57,069 nucleotides of DNA from Streptomyces olivaceoviridis (GTDB lineage: Bacteria; Actinomycetota; Actinomycetes; Streptomycetales; Streptomycetaceae). The notes under the pieces were generated by a model. It was not told where the DNA came from and ran no database searches. It saw only the letters and a program-made list of their open reading frames with translations. The position numbers were made by a program, and so were the translations under genes. Where the stretch lies: assembly GCF_014650115.1 (NCBI RefSeq), contig NZ_BMUI01000041.1, forward strand, positions 1 through 57,069. The letters are read 5' to 3'. Positions 1 to 7,903 of the stretch are shown here, piece after piece. Numbering within the stretch: position 1 is the stretch's first letter; the number at the start of each line of letters is the position of its first letter.

Positions 1-36
1 GAAATCTTCATCGACGGCGGCGCCAACCAAGTCTGA
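1..36 (+). CDS. C-terminal end of a short-chain dehydrogenase (partial)
   Basis: Only the last 11 codons lie inside the window. They read EIFIDGGANQV and end in TGA. An 'I-x-x-D-G-G' ending is typical of short-chain dehydrogenases, where it sits in the last beta strand of the Rossmann fold. The next gene starts 42 nt downstream with its own ribosome binding site and could be cotranscribed. Substrate and exact family cannot be judged from this stub. Confidence 0.6.
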   Translation, partial: EIFIDGGANQV

Positions 37-78
37 CCACCACCAACGCACCCACCCCCGTACCGGAGGAACACCGTC

Positions 79-939
79 ATGCACATCGGCACCACAGGCA
101 TCTGGAGTCCGGAACTGCGCCTGCACGGCGACAGCGGAGAGATCGCCGACGCCGCGGCCGAGCTCGATTCCCACGGCTGGGGAGCCCTGTGGATCCCCGG
201 TCTCGGCGGGGGTGACATCCTCGGCGACACCGAACGGCTCCTGGCCGCCACCAGGAACACCACGGTCGCGACCGGCGTGCTGAGCATCTGGCGCCACCCC
301 GCCGAGGAGATGGCCGCCGGGCACGCCCGGCTCCGCAAGGAGTACGGCCACCGCGTCCTCCTCGGCCTCGGCGTCAGCGACGCCGCAGCCGCCCAGCACG
401 CCGGCGGGACGTACCGTCCCCTGGCCGCCCTCGGCACCTACCTCGACCGTCTCGACCAAGCCCCCGAGCCGGTACCCGCCGACGAGCGACTCGTAGCCGC
501 CATGGGCCCCAAGCTCACCGAGCTCGCCGCCCGTCGCAGCGCCGGCACCCATCCCTTCCTCGTCACCCCCGACTTCACCGCCGGCGCACGGGCCGTCCTC
601 GGACCCGGCCCCCTCCTCGCGCCCTACCAGGCCGTCGTCGTCGATCCCCGTCCGGACAGCGCCCGGGCCACCGCGCGGGGGTTCCTCGCCCCCTTCATCG
701 GCATGGGGCACTACGCGAAGAGTCTGCTGCGCCAGGGCTTCTCGGAGGACGACCTCGCGGGCGGCGGCAGCGACCGCCTCATCGACTCCGTCGTCGCCTG
801 GGGCAGCGTCGACGCCGTCGACGAGCGCGTCAAGGCACACCTCGACGCGGGCGCCACCCACGTCGCCCTCCACGCCATCAGCGCCGACCCGGGACTGCCG
901 CGGGCACAGTGGCGGGAGCTCACACCTCTGGCCCGCTGA
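79..939 (+). CDS. LLM-class (F420-dependent type) oxidoreductase
   Basis: A 286-residue protein of the luciferase-like (TIM-barrel) oxidoreductase superfamily. It resembles the actinobacterial group predicted to use coenzyme F420 (TIGR03620-like, from memory). The N-terminus carries the first strand and the 'W-G-A-L-W-I-P' strand; 'T-G-V-L-S-I-W' and 'L-G-L-G-V-S' follow as in the family, and the barrel closes with 'G-A-T-H-V-A-L-H'. The ATG is preceded by GGAGGA at 65-70, which fixes the start. It follows the end of an SDR gene and precedes a MarR regulator and a second LLM enzyme, suggesting a small redox or detoxification locus under MarR control. The cofactor (F420 or FMN) and substrate are inferred, not visible. 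Confidence 0.85.
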   Translation: MHIGTTGIWSPELRLHGDSGEIADAAAELDSHGWGALWIPGLGGGDILGDTERLLAATRNTTVATGVLSIWRHPAEEMAAGHARLRKEYGHRVLLGLGVSDAAAAQHAGGTYRPLAALGTYLDRLDQAPEPVPADERLVAAMGPKLTELAARRSAGTHPFLVTPDFTAGARAVLGPGPLLAPYQAVVVDPRPDSARATARGFLAPFIGMGHYAKSLLRQGFSEDDLAGGGSDRLIDSVVAWGSVDAVDERVKAHLDAGATHVALHAISADPGLPRAQWRELTPLAR

Positions 940-964
940 CCGGCCGCCGACGCGGAACGCCGCG

Positions 965-1004
965 AAAGGTGACTGAAGCGTCAACCTTTTCCTATCATGG
1001 TCCC
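965..1004 (+). promoter_or_regulatory. MarR gene promoter with overlapping inverted repeat
   Basis: An inverted repeat (AAAGGTGAC at 965-973 and GTCAACCTTT at 980-989, one base unpaired) overlaps a promoter made of TGACTG at 970-975, a 17-nt spacer and TATCAT at 993-998. The hexamer lies six bases before the ATG at 1005, so the mRNA should be leaderless. An operator lying across the -35 and spacer fits autorepression by the MarR protein. The binding itself is inferred. Confidence 0.55.
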
Positions 1005-1466
1005 ATGACTGAAGAACCCCGTTGGCTCTCCCCTGACGAGGGACGAGCATGGCGCGGACTCCTGCGCATGCACGATCTTCTGGTCAATCAAGCCGGCCGG
1101 TCCATGCAAAGCGAATTCGGGCTGTCCGCGACCGACTACACCGTACTCGCCGAGCTCACCCGCGCCCCGGACGACCACCTGCGCGTGATGGAGCTCGCCA
1201 AGGTACTGGGGTGGGAGAAGAGCAGGGTGTCGCACCACCTGTCGCGCATGGTCAAGCGCGGTCTCCTCACGCGTGAGGACTGCGCCGACGACGGGCGGGG
1301 GGCCTACGTCACGGTCACCGCGACCGGCCGCGCGGCCATAGAGGCAGCCGCGCCGCGGCACGTCGAAGACGTCCGCCGTCTGTTCCTCGACCACCTCACG
1401 CCCGGCCAGATCGTTCTGCTGGCGGAGATCACCGACACGGTCATCGAGAAGATCAGCCCGCAATAG
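1005..1466 (+). CDS. MarR-family transcriptional regulator
   Basis: A 153-residue winged-helix repressor. The DNA-binding part is clear: 'L-S-A-T-D-Y-T-V-L-A-E-L', then 'R-V-M-E-L-A-K-V-L-G-W-E-K-S-R-V-S-H-H' as helix-turn-helix, then the wing 'G-L-L-T-R-E-D-C-A-D-D-G-R-G-A-Y-V-T-V-T'. Flanking helices at both ends form the MarR dimer interface. The ATG at 1005 is preferred over an upstream in-frame start at 909 because the family begins here and a -10 hexamer sits exactly six bases upstream, leaving no room for a leader. It lies between two LLM oxidoreductase genes and probably controls one or both. The ligand is unknown. Confidence 0.9.
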   Translation: MTEEPRWLSPDEGRAWRGLLRMHDLLVNQAGRSMQSEFGLSATDYTVLAELTRAPDDHLRVMELAKVLGWEKSRVSHHLSRMVKRGLLTREDCADDGRGAYVTVTATGRAAIEAAAPRHVEDVRRLFLDHLTPGQIVLLAEITDTVIEKISPQ

Positions 1467-1566
1467 CGCCGGTGCACGGGGCGTGCGAGGCACCGCTCGG
1501 GTGACCTCGTTCCCGGTGCTCCGCGCACACGCGGAATGAACCGAGCCCCTCATCGTTGAAGGAAAC

Positions 1567-2589
1567 ATGAAAAAGATCGGGTTCCTGTCCTTCGGGCACT
1601 GGACGCCGTCACCGCACTCCCAGACCCGCTCCGCGTCGGACTCCCTGCTCCAGGCGATCGACCTCGCGGTCGCGGCGGAGGAGCTGGGAGCCGACGGCGC
1701 CTACTTCCGGGTCCACCACTTCGCGCGGCAGCACGCCTCCCCCTTCCCGCTGCTCGCGGCCATCGGCGCACGCACCACCCGGATCGAGATCGGCACCGGT
1801 GTGATCGACATGCGCTACGAGAACCCCTTGTACATGGCCGAGGACGCCGGGGCCGCGGACCTCATCTCCGGAGGCCGCCTGCAACTGGGCATCAGCCGGG
1901 GCTCCCCGGAGCAGGCGATCGACGGCTGGCGGTACTTCGGTTACCGGCCGCCGAAGGACGGCACCGACGCCGACATGGCACGCGCGCACACGGAGACCCT
2001 GCTCGACGTGCTCAAGGGCGAGGGCATAGCGCAGCCCAACCCCAGTCCCATGTTCGCCAACCCGCCGGGGCTGCTGCGCGTAGAGCCGTACTCCGAGGGC
2101 CTGCGCGACCGCATCTGGTGGGGGTCCGGCTCCAACGCGACCGCGGTGTGGGCCGCCGAGCTGGGGATGAACCTCCAGAGCTCGACGCTCAAGGACGACG
2201 AGAGCGGCGAACCGCTGCACGTCCAGCAGCGCAAGCAGATCGAGGCGTACCGGGAGGCGTGGCGGGCCGCGGGCCACACCCGCGAGCCACGGGTGTCGGT
2301 CAGCCGCAGCATCTTCGCGCTCGTCGACGACCGGGACCGCGCCTACTTCGGCCAGGAGCGCGCCTCGAAGGACCAGATCGGCTACATCGACCCCGACACC
2401 CGCAGCATCTTCGGCCGGTCCTACGCCGCCGAGCCCGACGTACTTGTCAAACAGCTCGCACAGGACGAGGCCGTCGCCGCCGCCGACACCCTGCTGCTCA
2501 CCGTGCCCAACCAGCTCGGCGTCGACTACAACGCGCACGTCATCGACAGCATTCTGACCCATGTGGCACCGGAACTCGGCTGGCGCTGA
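1567..2589 (+). CDS. LLM-class flavin-dependent oxidoreductase
   Basis: A 340-residue bacterial luciferase-like monooxygenase. The sequence starts with 'M-K-K-I-G-F-L-S-F-G-H-W', has 'V-A-A-E-E-L-G-A-D-G-A-Y-F-R-V-H-H' (first barrel strands), 'I-E-I-G-T-G-V-I-D-M-R-Y-E-N-P' and 'G-R-L-Q-L-G-I-S-R-G-S-P', the usual flavin-pocket strands. A GAAGGA Shine-Dalgarno at 1557-1562 precedes the ATG. It lies 100 nt downstream of the MarR gene on the same strand. Paired with the smaller LLM protein upstream, it could act on the same compound or be induced by the same signal. Substrate is not predictable from sequence. Confidence 0.88.
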   Translation: MKKIGFLSFGHWTPSPHSQTRSASDSLLQAIDLAVAAEELGADGAYFRVHHFARQHASPFPLLAAIGARTTRIEIGTGVIDMRYENPLYMAEDAGAADLISGGRLQLGISRGSPEQAIDGWRYFGYRPPKDGTDADMARAHTETLLDVLKGEGIAQPNPSPMFANPPGLLRVEPYSEGLRDRIWWGSGSNATAVWAAELGMNLQSSTLKDDESGEPLHVQQRKQIEAYREAWRAAGHTREPRVSVSRSIFALVDDRDRAYFGQERASKDQIGYIDPDTRSIFGRSYAAEPDVLVKQLAQDEAVAAADTLLLTVPNQLGVDYNAHVIDSILTHVAPELGWR

Positions 2590-2754
2590 CACCCGAGAGG
2601 GGTGACGGACCGGTGCGGGGTCATCGGTTCCGGGGCGGGTGAGCGCGTGGCGGGCCGCCGCGGGGGCCACCGGCCCCGGGAGCGGGTGAGCGCCGGCCGG
2701 CCGGCCCGTCACCGCGGACCGGACGGACAGGCCGGCCGCCGGACCGCCTCGTCC

Positions 2755-2785
2755 GTGTCGCGGGAGGGACCTCCGGGGCCGACAC
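2755..2785 (+). terminator. Candidate hairpin terminator after the LLM gene
   Basis: A nested stem: outer arms GTGTCG (2755-2760) and CGACAC (2780-2785), inner arms GGAGG and CCTCC around GA. It lies about 170 nt beyond the LLM stop and upstream of the PIN gene. A second short stem (GGGGCC/GGCCCC, 2663-2677) lies closer to the stop. No T-tract follows, as is common in Streptomyces terminators, so the call is tentative. Confidence 0.35.
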
Positions 2786-2865
2786 GGGGGCTCTTCCTTC
2801 CAGTTCCTGTTGCTCCCCTGTGATGAGTCGCCCCGAGTCGATCGGCGGTCTGAGACGATTCCGTC

Positions 2866-4476
2866 ATGTGCGCAGCCCAAAGACCCCCAGAGGACCCCTC
2901 GCTCCGGCTGACCGTGTCGGCGCGTGAGCGCATCCGAGCCGTTGTTTTCGACGCCAACGCCTACGGCGTAGCCCGACCGAACGTGCAGCAGCTCACTAGG
3001 CTTGCCGGCCGCCTCGCCGGCATCGGCATCGAGACCTGGGTACCCGAGCCCGTGGCCTGGGAGTGGGCGGAGCACGTCTCCCGCGACTGGGAAGCCGTCA
3101 AGAACGCCGCCAGGCAGGAGCGCGACCGGATGAACCGGGCCGGCATCCCGGTCGCTGTGCCCACGCCGCCGTACGACAGCAGAGAAGCTGTCATCGACGC
3201 GGTTCTGGCCAACTTGAGTGCGATACCGCATGTGAGGATCGTCGAGCTGACGGGCGGCAGCGCTGTCGAAGGTCTGAAGGACCAGGTCCTTCAACGCAAG
3301 CCGGCCAAGACCAAGGGTGGCACCCCGGAGAAACCCGGATCCGCGGTCAAGACGGGAGCAAGCGACAGCGCGTGGCTGCGCGACGTACTGGACCTCGCCC
3401 CGCCGGAGAAGATCCTCATCGTCGGAGCGGACAAGGACATCGACGCGGCGTTCAAGGCATGGGGCAGGCCCATGCCGCTGATACGCACGCTGGACAAACT
3501 GCGGGCGACCTTGTTCGACGTCACCGTGGACGACGGACACGCGCAAGCGGCCATCGCTCGCCACCTCGTGAGCCGGCTGCCCGCAAACACCTTCGACAGT
3601 GACGGCACGGGCTTCGACATCGGCCACATCACGGGGTTGGAATCCGCGATCACCCACAGCACCGACGGTGACGGCAGCAGCCTCAGCGTCTACGGAGCCA
3701 GCGTGACGCGCCTGTTGGCCCTCGCCGGAGTGGGCGAGGTGAGCATCGGGGACGACGTGTCCGACGACTCCGCTCGGAAGGAGCCGGCGCACACGCGGCG
3801 CCCCGACGACCTCGGATCCGCCGATCACGTGACCGCCTACGCCACGGCCTACTTCCTGGCGGAGGGCGAAGCGACGGTACAGACGCTGTACAACGGCGGT
3901 GATCCGGAAGTGTCGGTCCTGCACTACGACAACATCCTGGTCCGGGCTGAGCTCAGCTTCCACTTCACCGACGGGTTGATCACCGCTGTGGAGGCCGAGG
4001 CCGAGGCCGAGGCCACGCTGATCAAGAGCGCCTACGACGACGACAGCGACGCCCTTCACCGGCTGGATGAGGCGCTGACCTGGGTGCCGGGCCTCGAACT
4101 CGAAGTGGCGCCGCTCCTCTCCTCGGATTCCTCAGAACTCTCCACCCGGATCCAAGGAGTCCCGAGTCGGGTCAGTACCACGCTGACTCCCAGGGACGGC
4201 GCCTGGGAGCTGGAGCTTGCCATCGAGCATGACGGAGCCGATGACAGCCTCGACCTGCTGGAGGTGAGCTGCGACTACGACTCGGGCCCCTGGTGGGGCG
4301 GCCACCGCGACGGCGTCCAAGGGCCTGACGCCTACCAGGTGGGGGTTTCAGGACCCGATGTCCTGGGATCCCACGGCCTCTGGACGGTTCCGGCATGGAT
4401 CATCAGCAGAATCGACTGGGAGGCCTTCGAAGCATCAAGGTCCCCGCAGCAGCCGAACTCCGAGCATGATGACTGA
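2866..4476 (+). CDS. PIN-domain protein with a large uncharacterised C-terminal region
   Basis: A 536-residue protein. The first about 230 residues look like a PIN nuclease fold of the DUF4935 kind: 'V-V-F-D-A-N-A-Y-G' with the first acidic residue (D29), 'V-P-E-P-V-A-W-E-W-A-E-H' with an acidic residue in the next helix, 'A-S-D-S-A-W-L-R-D-V-L' and 'I-L-I-V-G-A-D-K-D-I-D-A-A-F' supplying the later acidic ligands. PIN domains are metal-dependent RNases. Residues about 240-536 match nothing I recognise and include an EAEAEAEA run. The ATG follows GACGAT by six bases, so the mRNA is probably leaderless. No antitoxin-like gene flanks it, so a classical toxin-antitoxin role is not supported. It stands alone between unrelated genes. 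Confidence 0.65.
   Translation: MCAAQRPPEDPSLRLTVSARERIRAVVFDANAYGVARPNVQQLTRLAGRLAGIGIETWVPEPVAWEWAEHVSRDWEAVKNAARQERDRMNRAGIPVAVPTPPYDSREAVIDAVLANLSAIPHVRIVELTGGSAVEGLKDQVLQRKPAKTKGGTPEKPGSAVKTGASDSAWLRDVLDLAPPEKILIVGADKDIDAAFKAWGRPMPLIRTLDKLRATLFDVTVDDGHAQAAIARHLVSRLPANTFDSDGTGFDIGHITGLESAITHSTDGDGSSLSVYGASVTRLLALAGVGEVSIGDDVSDDSARKEPAHTRRPDDLGSADHVTAYATAYFLAEGEATVQTLYNGGDPEVSVLHYDNILVRAELSFHFTDGLITAVEAEAEAEATLIKSAYDDDSDALHRLDEALTWVPGLELEVAPLLSSDSSELSTRIQGVPSRVSTTLTPRDGAWELELAIEHDGADDSLDLLEVSCDYDSGPWWGGHRDGVQGPDAYQVGVSGPDVLGSHGLWTVPAWIISRIDWEAFEASRSPQQPNSEHDD
3991..4014 (+). repeat. Four tandem GAGGCC hexamers inside the PIN gene
   Basis: Four perfect copies of GAGGCC encode alternating Glu-Ala in the C-terminal region of the PIN protein. 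Because the unit is six bases, slippage would change length without shifting frame. Confidence 0.9.
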
Positions 4477-4555
4477 GCGGCTTGAGTGTGGTCGCAGGCT
4501 CAAAAAGGGGGGTCTACGAGCCGGCCGATGGGCCGGACGGCACACCGGCGCTCCT

Positions 4556-5209
4556 CTATGACGCAGACCGGATCGCGGAGATGTCGAACTGTAGTCGGAC
4601 CTTCTCGCTCACCATGGTGCCGCCCGTCTTGAGGCGCTGGTTGTAGGCCAGACCCCATTCGGTGCGGTCGATGGTGGTGGTGCCGTCGAAGCCGGCTCGC
4701 TCGTAGCCGAACGGATCCAGGACCGACCCGAGGTAGTCGAGTTGCAGGTGGACGGGCCGGGTGATGTCGCGGATGGTCAGGTCCCCGGTCATACGGAAGC
4801 TCCCACCGCCTTCGTGGCTGGTGGAGGTGGAGCGGAAGATCATTTCCGGGTAGCGACGCGCGTCGAAGAAGTCGGGGCCGACGATGTGCGCGTCCCTTTG
4901 CTCCACGCCCGTGTCGACGCTGGCGACCCGGACGACGAGCTCGGCCCGCGACTCGGAGGGCCGGGCTCCGTCGAGGTACAACGTGCTGTCGTAGTCGGTG
5001 AAAGCCCCCCGGACCGTGGTCACCATGGCGTGCCTGACGGAGAATCCGACGCGGCTGTGGGAGCGGTCGATGGTCCACAGCCCGGTCAGTGCCTGAAATG
5101 CCGGGTCGAGCGGGACACTTCGGGGCTCGTCCGCCGTTTCGGAGGTGCCGGTGCCGACAGCCGTGGTCGGGTCGATGACAGCGCTCTGGCGGCGACTGAA
5201 GATTCCCAT
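4556..5209 (-). CDS. YceI-family protein
   Basis: A 217-residue YceI (lipocalin-like) protein. The family core begins at about residue 42: 'G-L-W-T-I-D-R-S-H-S-R-V-G-F-S-V-R-H-A', then 'V-R-G-A-F-T-D-Y-D', 'F-F-D-A-R-R-Y-P-E-M-I-F', 'G-D-L-T-I-R-D-I-T-R-P-V' and 'R-T-E-W-G-L-A-Y-N'. YceI folds as a beta barrel that binds an isoprenoid chain in characterised members. No signal peptide is visible, so a cytoplasmic location is likely. It lies 225 nt downstream of a second, larger YceI gene on the same strand, suggesting duplication or one operon. Ligand is unknown. Confidence 0.9.
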   Translation of the reverse strand: MGIFSRRQSAVIDPTTAVGTGTSETADEPRSVPLDPAFQALTGLWTIDRSHSRVGFSVRHAMVTTVRGAFTDYDSTLYLDGARPSESRAELVVRVASVDTGVEQRDAHIVGPDFFDARRYPEMIFRSTSTSHEGGGSFRMTGDLTIRDITRPVHLQLDYLGSVLDPFGYERAGFDGTTTIDRTEWGLAYNQRLKTGGTMVSEKVRLQFDISAIRSAS

Positions 5210-5433
5210 GTTCGTGAGCCCTTTCCATCGGACCGCTCCGTGCTATCACGGCTTCGCCGGCACTGCCCGGCGAGATGGGTGGTCTCGTCCGGTCTCCATG
5301 CGGTCCACTGCGAAGCTGTACAAGATCAGCATGATGTGGGGTGCGCTGCCGGACGGGCCGCGTCAGCACACCGTGAACCCCTGGGAGACCTCTGTCGGAC
5401 CGCAGTCCGCGTCATGCGTCTCCCTGTGCGGTC

Positions 5434-6348
5434 CTACTTCGGCGGCGTGGGCGTGTCGTGGGTGTGGTACATCGCCTGTACGTCCAGCTCCAGTTGGACG
5501 GTCGGGCCGACGACGGCGATGCCACGGGCCAGCATGGAGCGCCAGTTGAGTGTGAAGTCCTCCCGGTGGAGCTCCGCCTTCGCGAGGGCCGCGCAGCGCA
5601 GTTCCTGCTCGTAGCCTCCGTTGACCGTACCGAGGTAGGTCGTGTCGAGTCCGACGGAACGGCTGGTGCCGTGCATGGTGAGTGTGCCGTGCAGGGTCCA
5701 CTTGGAGCCGCCACGGTAAGCGAATCGGGTGCTGGTGAAGTCGATGTAGGGGAAGCGTTCGACGTCCAGGAAATCGGCGGAACGAAGGTGATTGTCACGC
5801 GTGTTGTTGCCGGTGGAGATGCTGGAGGCGTCGATGCGCACCGAAACGTGTGAGTCGGTCATGTTCGGTGCGACACGGATCCCGCCCTCGAAACGGGTGA
5901 AGCGCCCGTGGACGTGGGCCATGCCCACGTGCTTGGCTATGAACCGGATGGCGGTGTGCGGAGGGTCGAACAGCCAGGTTCCGGCTGTCGGGAGTTCCAG
6001 CTGCCGGGCGGGTTCGAGCGCGATGTGCCTCGGGGGCAGCGCCACCCCGGGGGCGATGTCCAGTTCCTCGCGGGCGGGTGACAGACCCTCGGCCACGGTC
6101 AGCACGCTGTAGGAGCCCGGTGACAGTGTCGCCATGAAGTAACCGTGGGGATCCGTGGTGCCCCGCGTGGCCACCCGGTGGCTGTCGCGCGCGGTCACCG
6201 TGACCTCGGCTCCGCCCATGGGCTGCCCCGTGGGATCTACGACCATGAGGCCGAACGCCCCGGCACCGGACGGCAGGGGGACCGAGAGGCTTGGCACGGC
6301 ACCAGAGGCGCCGCGGGAATGCCGACGTCGGAGCAACCTGAGAGCCAT
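5434..6348 (-). CDS. YceI-family protein with N-terminal carboxypeptidase-regulatory-like domain
   Basis: A 304-residue protein in two parts. Residues about 30-110 form a carboxypeptidase-regulatory-like beta sandwich ('G-L-M-V-V-D-P-T-G-Q-P-M-G-G-A-E-V-T-V-T', 'T-D-P-H-G-Y-F-M-A-T-L-S-P-G-S-Y'). Residues about 125-300 form a YceI barrel ('W-L-F-D-P-P-H-T-A-I-R-F-I-A-K-H', 'D-F-L-D-V-E-R-F-P-Y-I-D-F-T-S-T', 'L-H-G-T-L-T-M-H-G-T-S-R'). The ATG at 6348 is chosen over one seven codons upstream because AGAAAGGTGA lies just before it. The domain pairing is known in Streptomyces, and with the downstream YceI gene it makes a two-gene block. Function is inferred as isoprenoid or lipid binding. Confidence 0.88.
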   Translation of the reverse strand: MALRLLRRRHSRGASGAVPSLSVPLPSGAGAFGLMVVDPTGQPMGGAEVTVTARDSHRVATRGTTDPHGYFMATLSPGSYSVLTVAEGLSPAREELDIAPGVALPPRHIALEPARQLELPTAGTWLFDPPHTAIRFIAKHVGMAHVHGRFTRFEGGIRVAPNMTDSHVSVRIDASSISTGNNTRDNHLRSADFLDVERFPYIDFTSTRFAYRGGSKWTLHGTLTMHGTSRSVGLDTTYLGTVNGGYEQELRCAALAKAELHREDFTLNWRSMLARGIAVVGPTVQLELDVQAMYHTHDTPTPPK

Positions 6349-6369
6349 TGAGTTCACCTTTCTCCACAT

Positions 6370-7066
6370 GCGTTGCCGTCACACGGCCCGCTCAGCTGCT
6401 CGCGTTCGCGGTCGCCAAGAATCGCCTACGGCAGAGGGACGGGCGCGAAGCGAACAGTTCATTGGCGATCATAGAGCCGTCCATGCACAGGCTTCTGGCC
6501 ACTGAATCGAGGCTGCTCAACCCCCTGCGGGTGGATGCGGGGTCACCAATCAGTGCTCCCACCGGCCATATCACGGCCCTCGGCTTCATCTCTTTGCGGC
6601 AAAGCTGTGGTGAAGGGCACAGAAGGGAAACGCGATGTTCACAAGCAGTCTGCGGTTTCACCACGGACCCGACACGAGGGAGAGGCGGTATTCCGACGCT
6701 GCGCTGTTCCTGCCCGCGTCTCCATCGGCACTTTGCTCGGTGCACAGCGCGGCGACCGCAGCAGACGCACCGTACCGCCGAGTCATCGGCAGCGAGGGCA
6801 AGATCCGGACATGTGCGCTGGGGTAGCTACGGCAGAGGGACAAGTAGCTCGGAGTGAGCGGGGTCGGTGGTCCACTGGTCTGCTCCAGGGCCAAGGCGCC
6901 GGCTACGGGGAGATCAGCGTCAAGACCGGCATCCCAAGACCTCCCCGCACCGCTACCTGAAGGGGGAGCGGTGCAGAGAGCCGGGGTGGTCGTCGCCTAC
7001 CTGCTATCGGTCCGTTCCAGCGTCGTCGGGCCCGAAGCCACCGCGCTCGCGGTCGGCTCGATTCGG
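6370..7066. other. About 700 nt without a convincing gene; 15-nt repeat pair
   Basis: No frame gives a recognisable protein on either strand. An exact 15-nt repeat, CTACGGCAGAGGGAC, occurs at 6426-6440 and 6827-6841. A short frame ending near 6960 contains 'G-Y-G-E-I-S-V-K-T-G-I-P-R', which resembles a helix-turn-helix segment of transposases, but too little surrounds it to call a gene. Confidence 0.4.
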
Positions 7067-7903
7067 CTACGCGTCGCGCCTGTGCAGCAGCAGGCTGCCG
7101 ACCAGCAGCGCAGCCGCGGCCCACGCCGCGAGCACGCCCAGGCCGGCCCACGGGCCGATGGGCAACTCGTGCAGATGGACGGTGGCTTGGACCGCGAGTC
7201 CGGCGGTCATGGGCGAGATCTGCTGGAGGTGGCGCTGCCACTCCGGGTCGTTGACCACCTGGGTGACGACCGGGAAGAGGTAGAGCAGCCCGAGCACGAT
7301 CCCGATGGCGGTCGCCGCCTCCCGTACCGCCGTCGCCACGCCGAGGCCGAGCAGGGCGATCAGGACGAGGTAGAGGACCGAGCCGACGGCCGCGCGCAGG
7401 GTCGGGCCGTCGGCCAGGGACAGCGGGGCATAGCCGTGCGCCTCGGTGAATCCGTTGCCGGGCAGGATGGAGCGGCCGACGAGGAGGGAGGCCAGGACGG
7501 CAGCCGTCCCGGAGGCCAGGATGACCGTGGTGAGGACCGTCGCCTTGGTGGTGAGGACGGTGATCCGGTTCGGCACCGCCGTGAGCGTGGTGTGGATCAT
7601 CCCGGTGCCGTACTCGCCGCTGACGGCCAGCACCGCGAAGACGGCGATGACCGCCTGCCCCACGGTGACGCCGGTCAGGGCGAGCTTGACGGCGTCCTGG
7701 CCGCACCCCGCGTCCGGGCACTTCACGGCCTTGGCGGTGCCGCCGCCGACGGCCACGGTCAGCCCGACGGCGAGCAGGAGCAACCTGCCCATTTCCCCCG
7801 CGGTGCGCAGCTTCGTCCACTCCGCGCGCAGGGCGCGGCCGAAGTCCCCTCGCCACGCGCCGTTCGCCGTGCTCGTGAGTCGTGCACCGCTCAGGACACT
7901 CAT
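7067..7903 (-). CDS. ABC-2 type exporter permease (278 aa)
   Basis: An integral membrane permease. After the N-terminal 'L-R-A-E-W-T-K-L-R-T' typical of Streptomyces ABC-2 permeases come about six hydrophobic segments: residues about 38-55, 80-100 ('V-G-Q-A-V-I-A-V-F-A-V-L-A-V'), 120-145, 175-200, 205-225 and 250-272. The motif 'S-G-E-Y-G-T-G-M-I-H-T-T-L' is the conserved cytoplasmic loop of the family. Its ATG overlaps the upstream permease stop (ATGA), so the two are translationally coupled. It is the last gene of the ATPase/permease/permease operon. The transported compound is unknown; such exporters often export lipids or peptide antibiotics. Confidence 0.9.
   Translation of the reverse strand: MSVLSGARLTSTANGAWRGDFGRALRAEWTKLRTAGEMGRLLLLAVGLTVAVGGGTAKAVKCPDAGCGQDAVKLALTGVTVGQAVIAVFAVLAVSGEYGTGMIHTTLTAVPNRITVLTTKATVLTTVILASGTAAVLASLLVGRSILPGNGFTEAHGYAPLSLADGPTLRAAVGSVLYLVLIALLGLGVATAVREAATAIGIVLGLLYLFPVVTQVVNDPEWQRHLQQISPMTAGLAVQATVHLHELPIGPWAGLGVLAAWAAAALLVGSLLLHRRDA

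Noticed and set aside
1609..4059. 816-codon open frame on the minus strand
   Set aside because: It lies antisense to the LLM and PIN genes, has no family-like sequence and reflects the GC-rich third positions of the true genes.
2866..4476. PIN gene as half of a toxin-antitoxin pair
   Set aside because: Both neighbouring intervals lack a small antitoxin-like gene, and the protein is far larger than PIN toxins.
6790..6830. Possible tRNA because a frame ends in 'K-I-R-T-C', like the translated T arm of tRNA genes
   Set aside because: The DNA does not contain the GGTTCGAATCC core and no acceptor stem can be formed.
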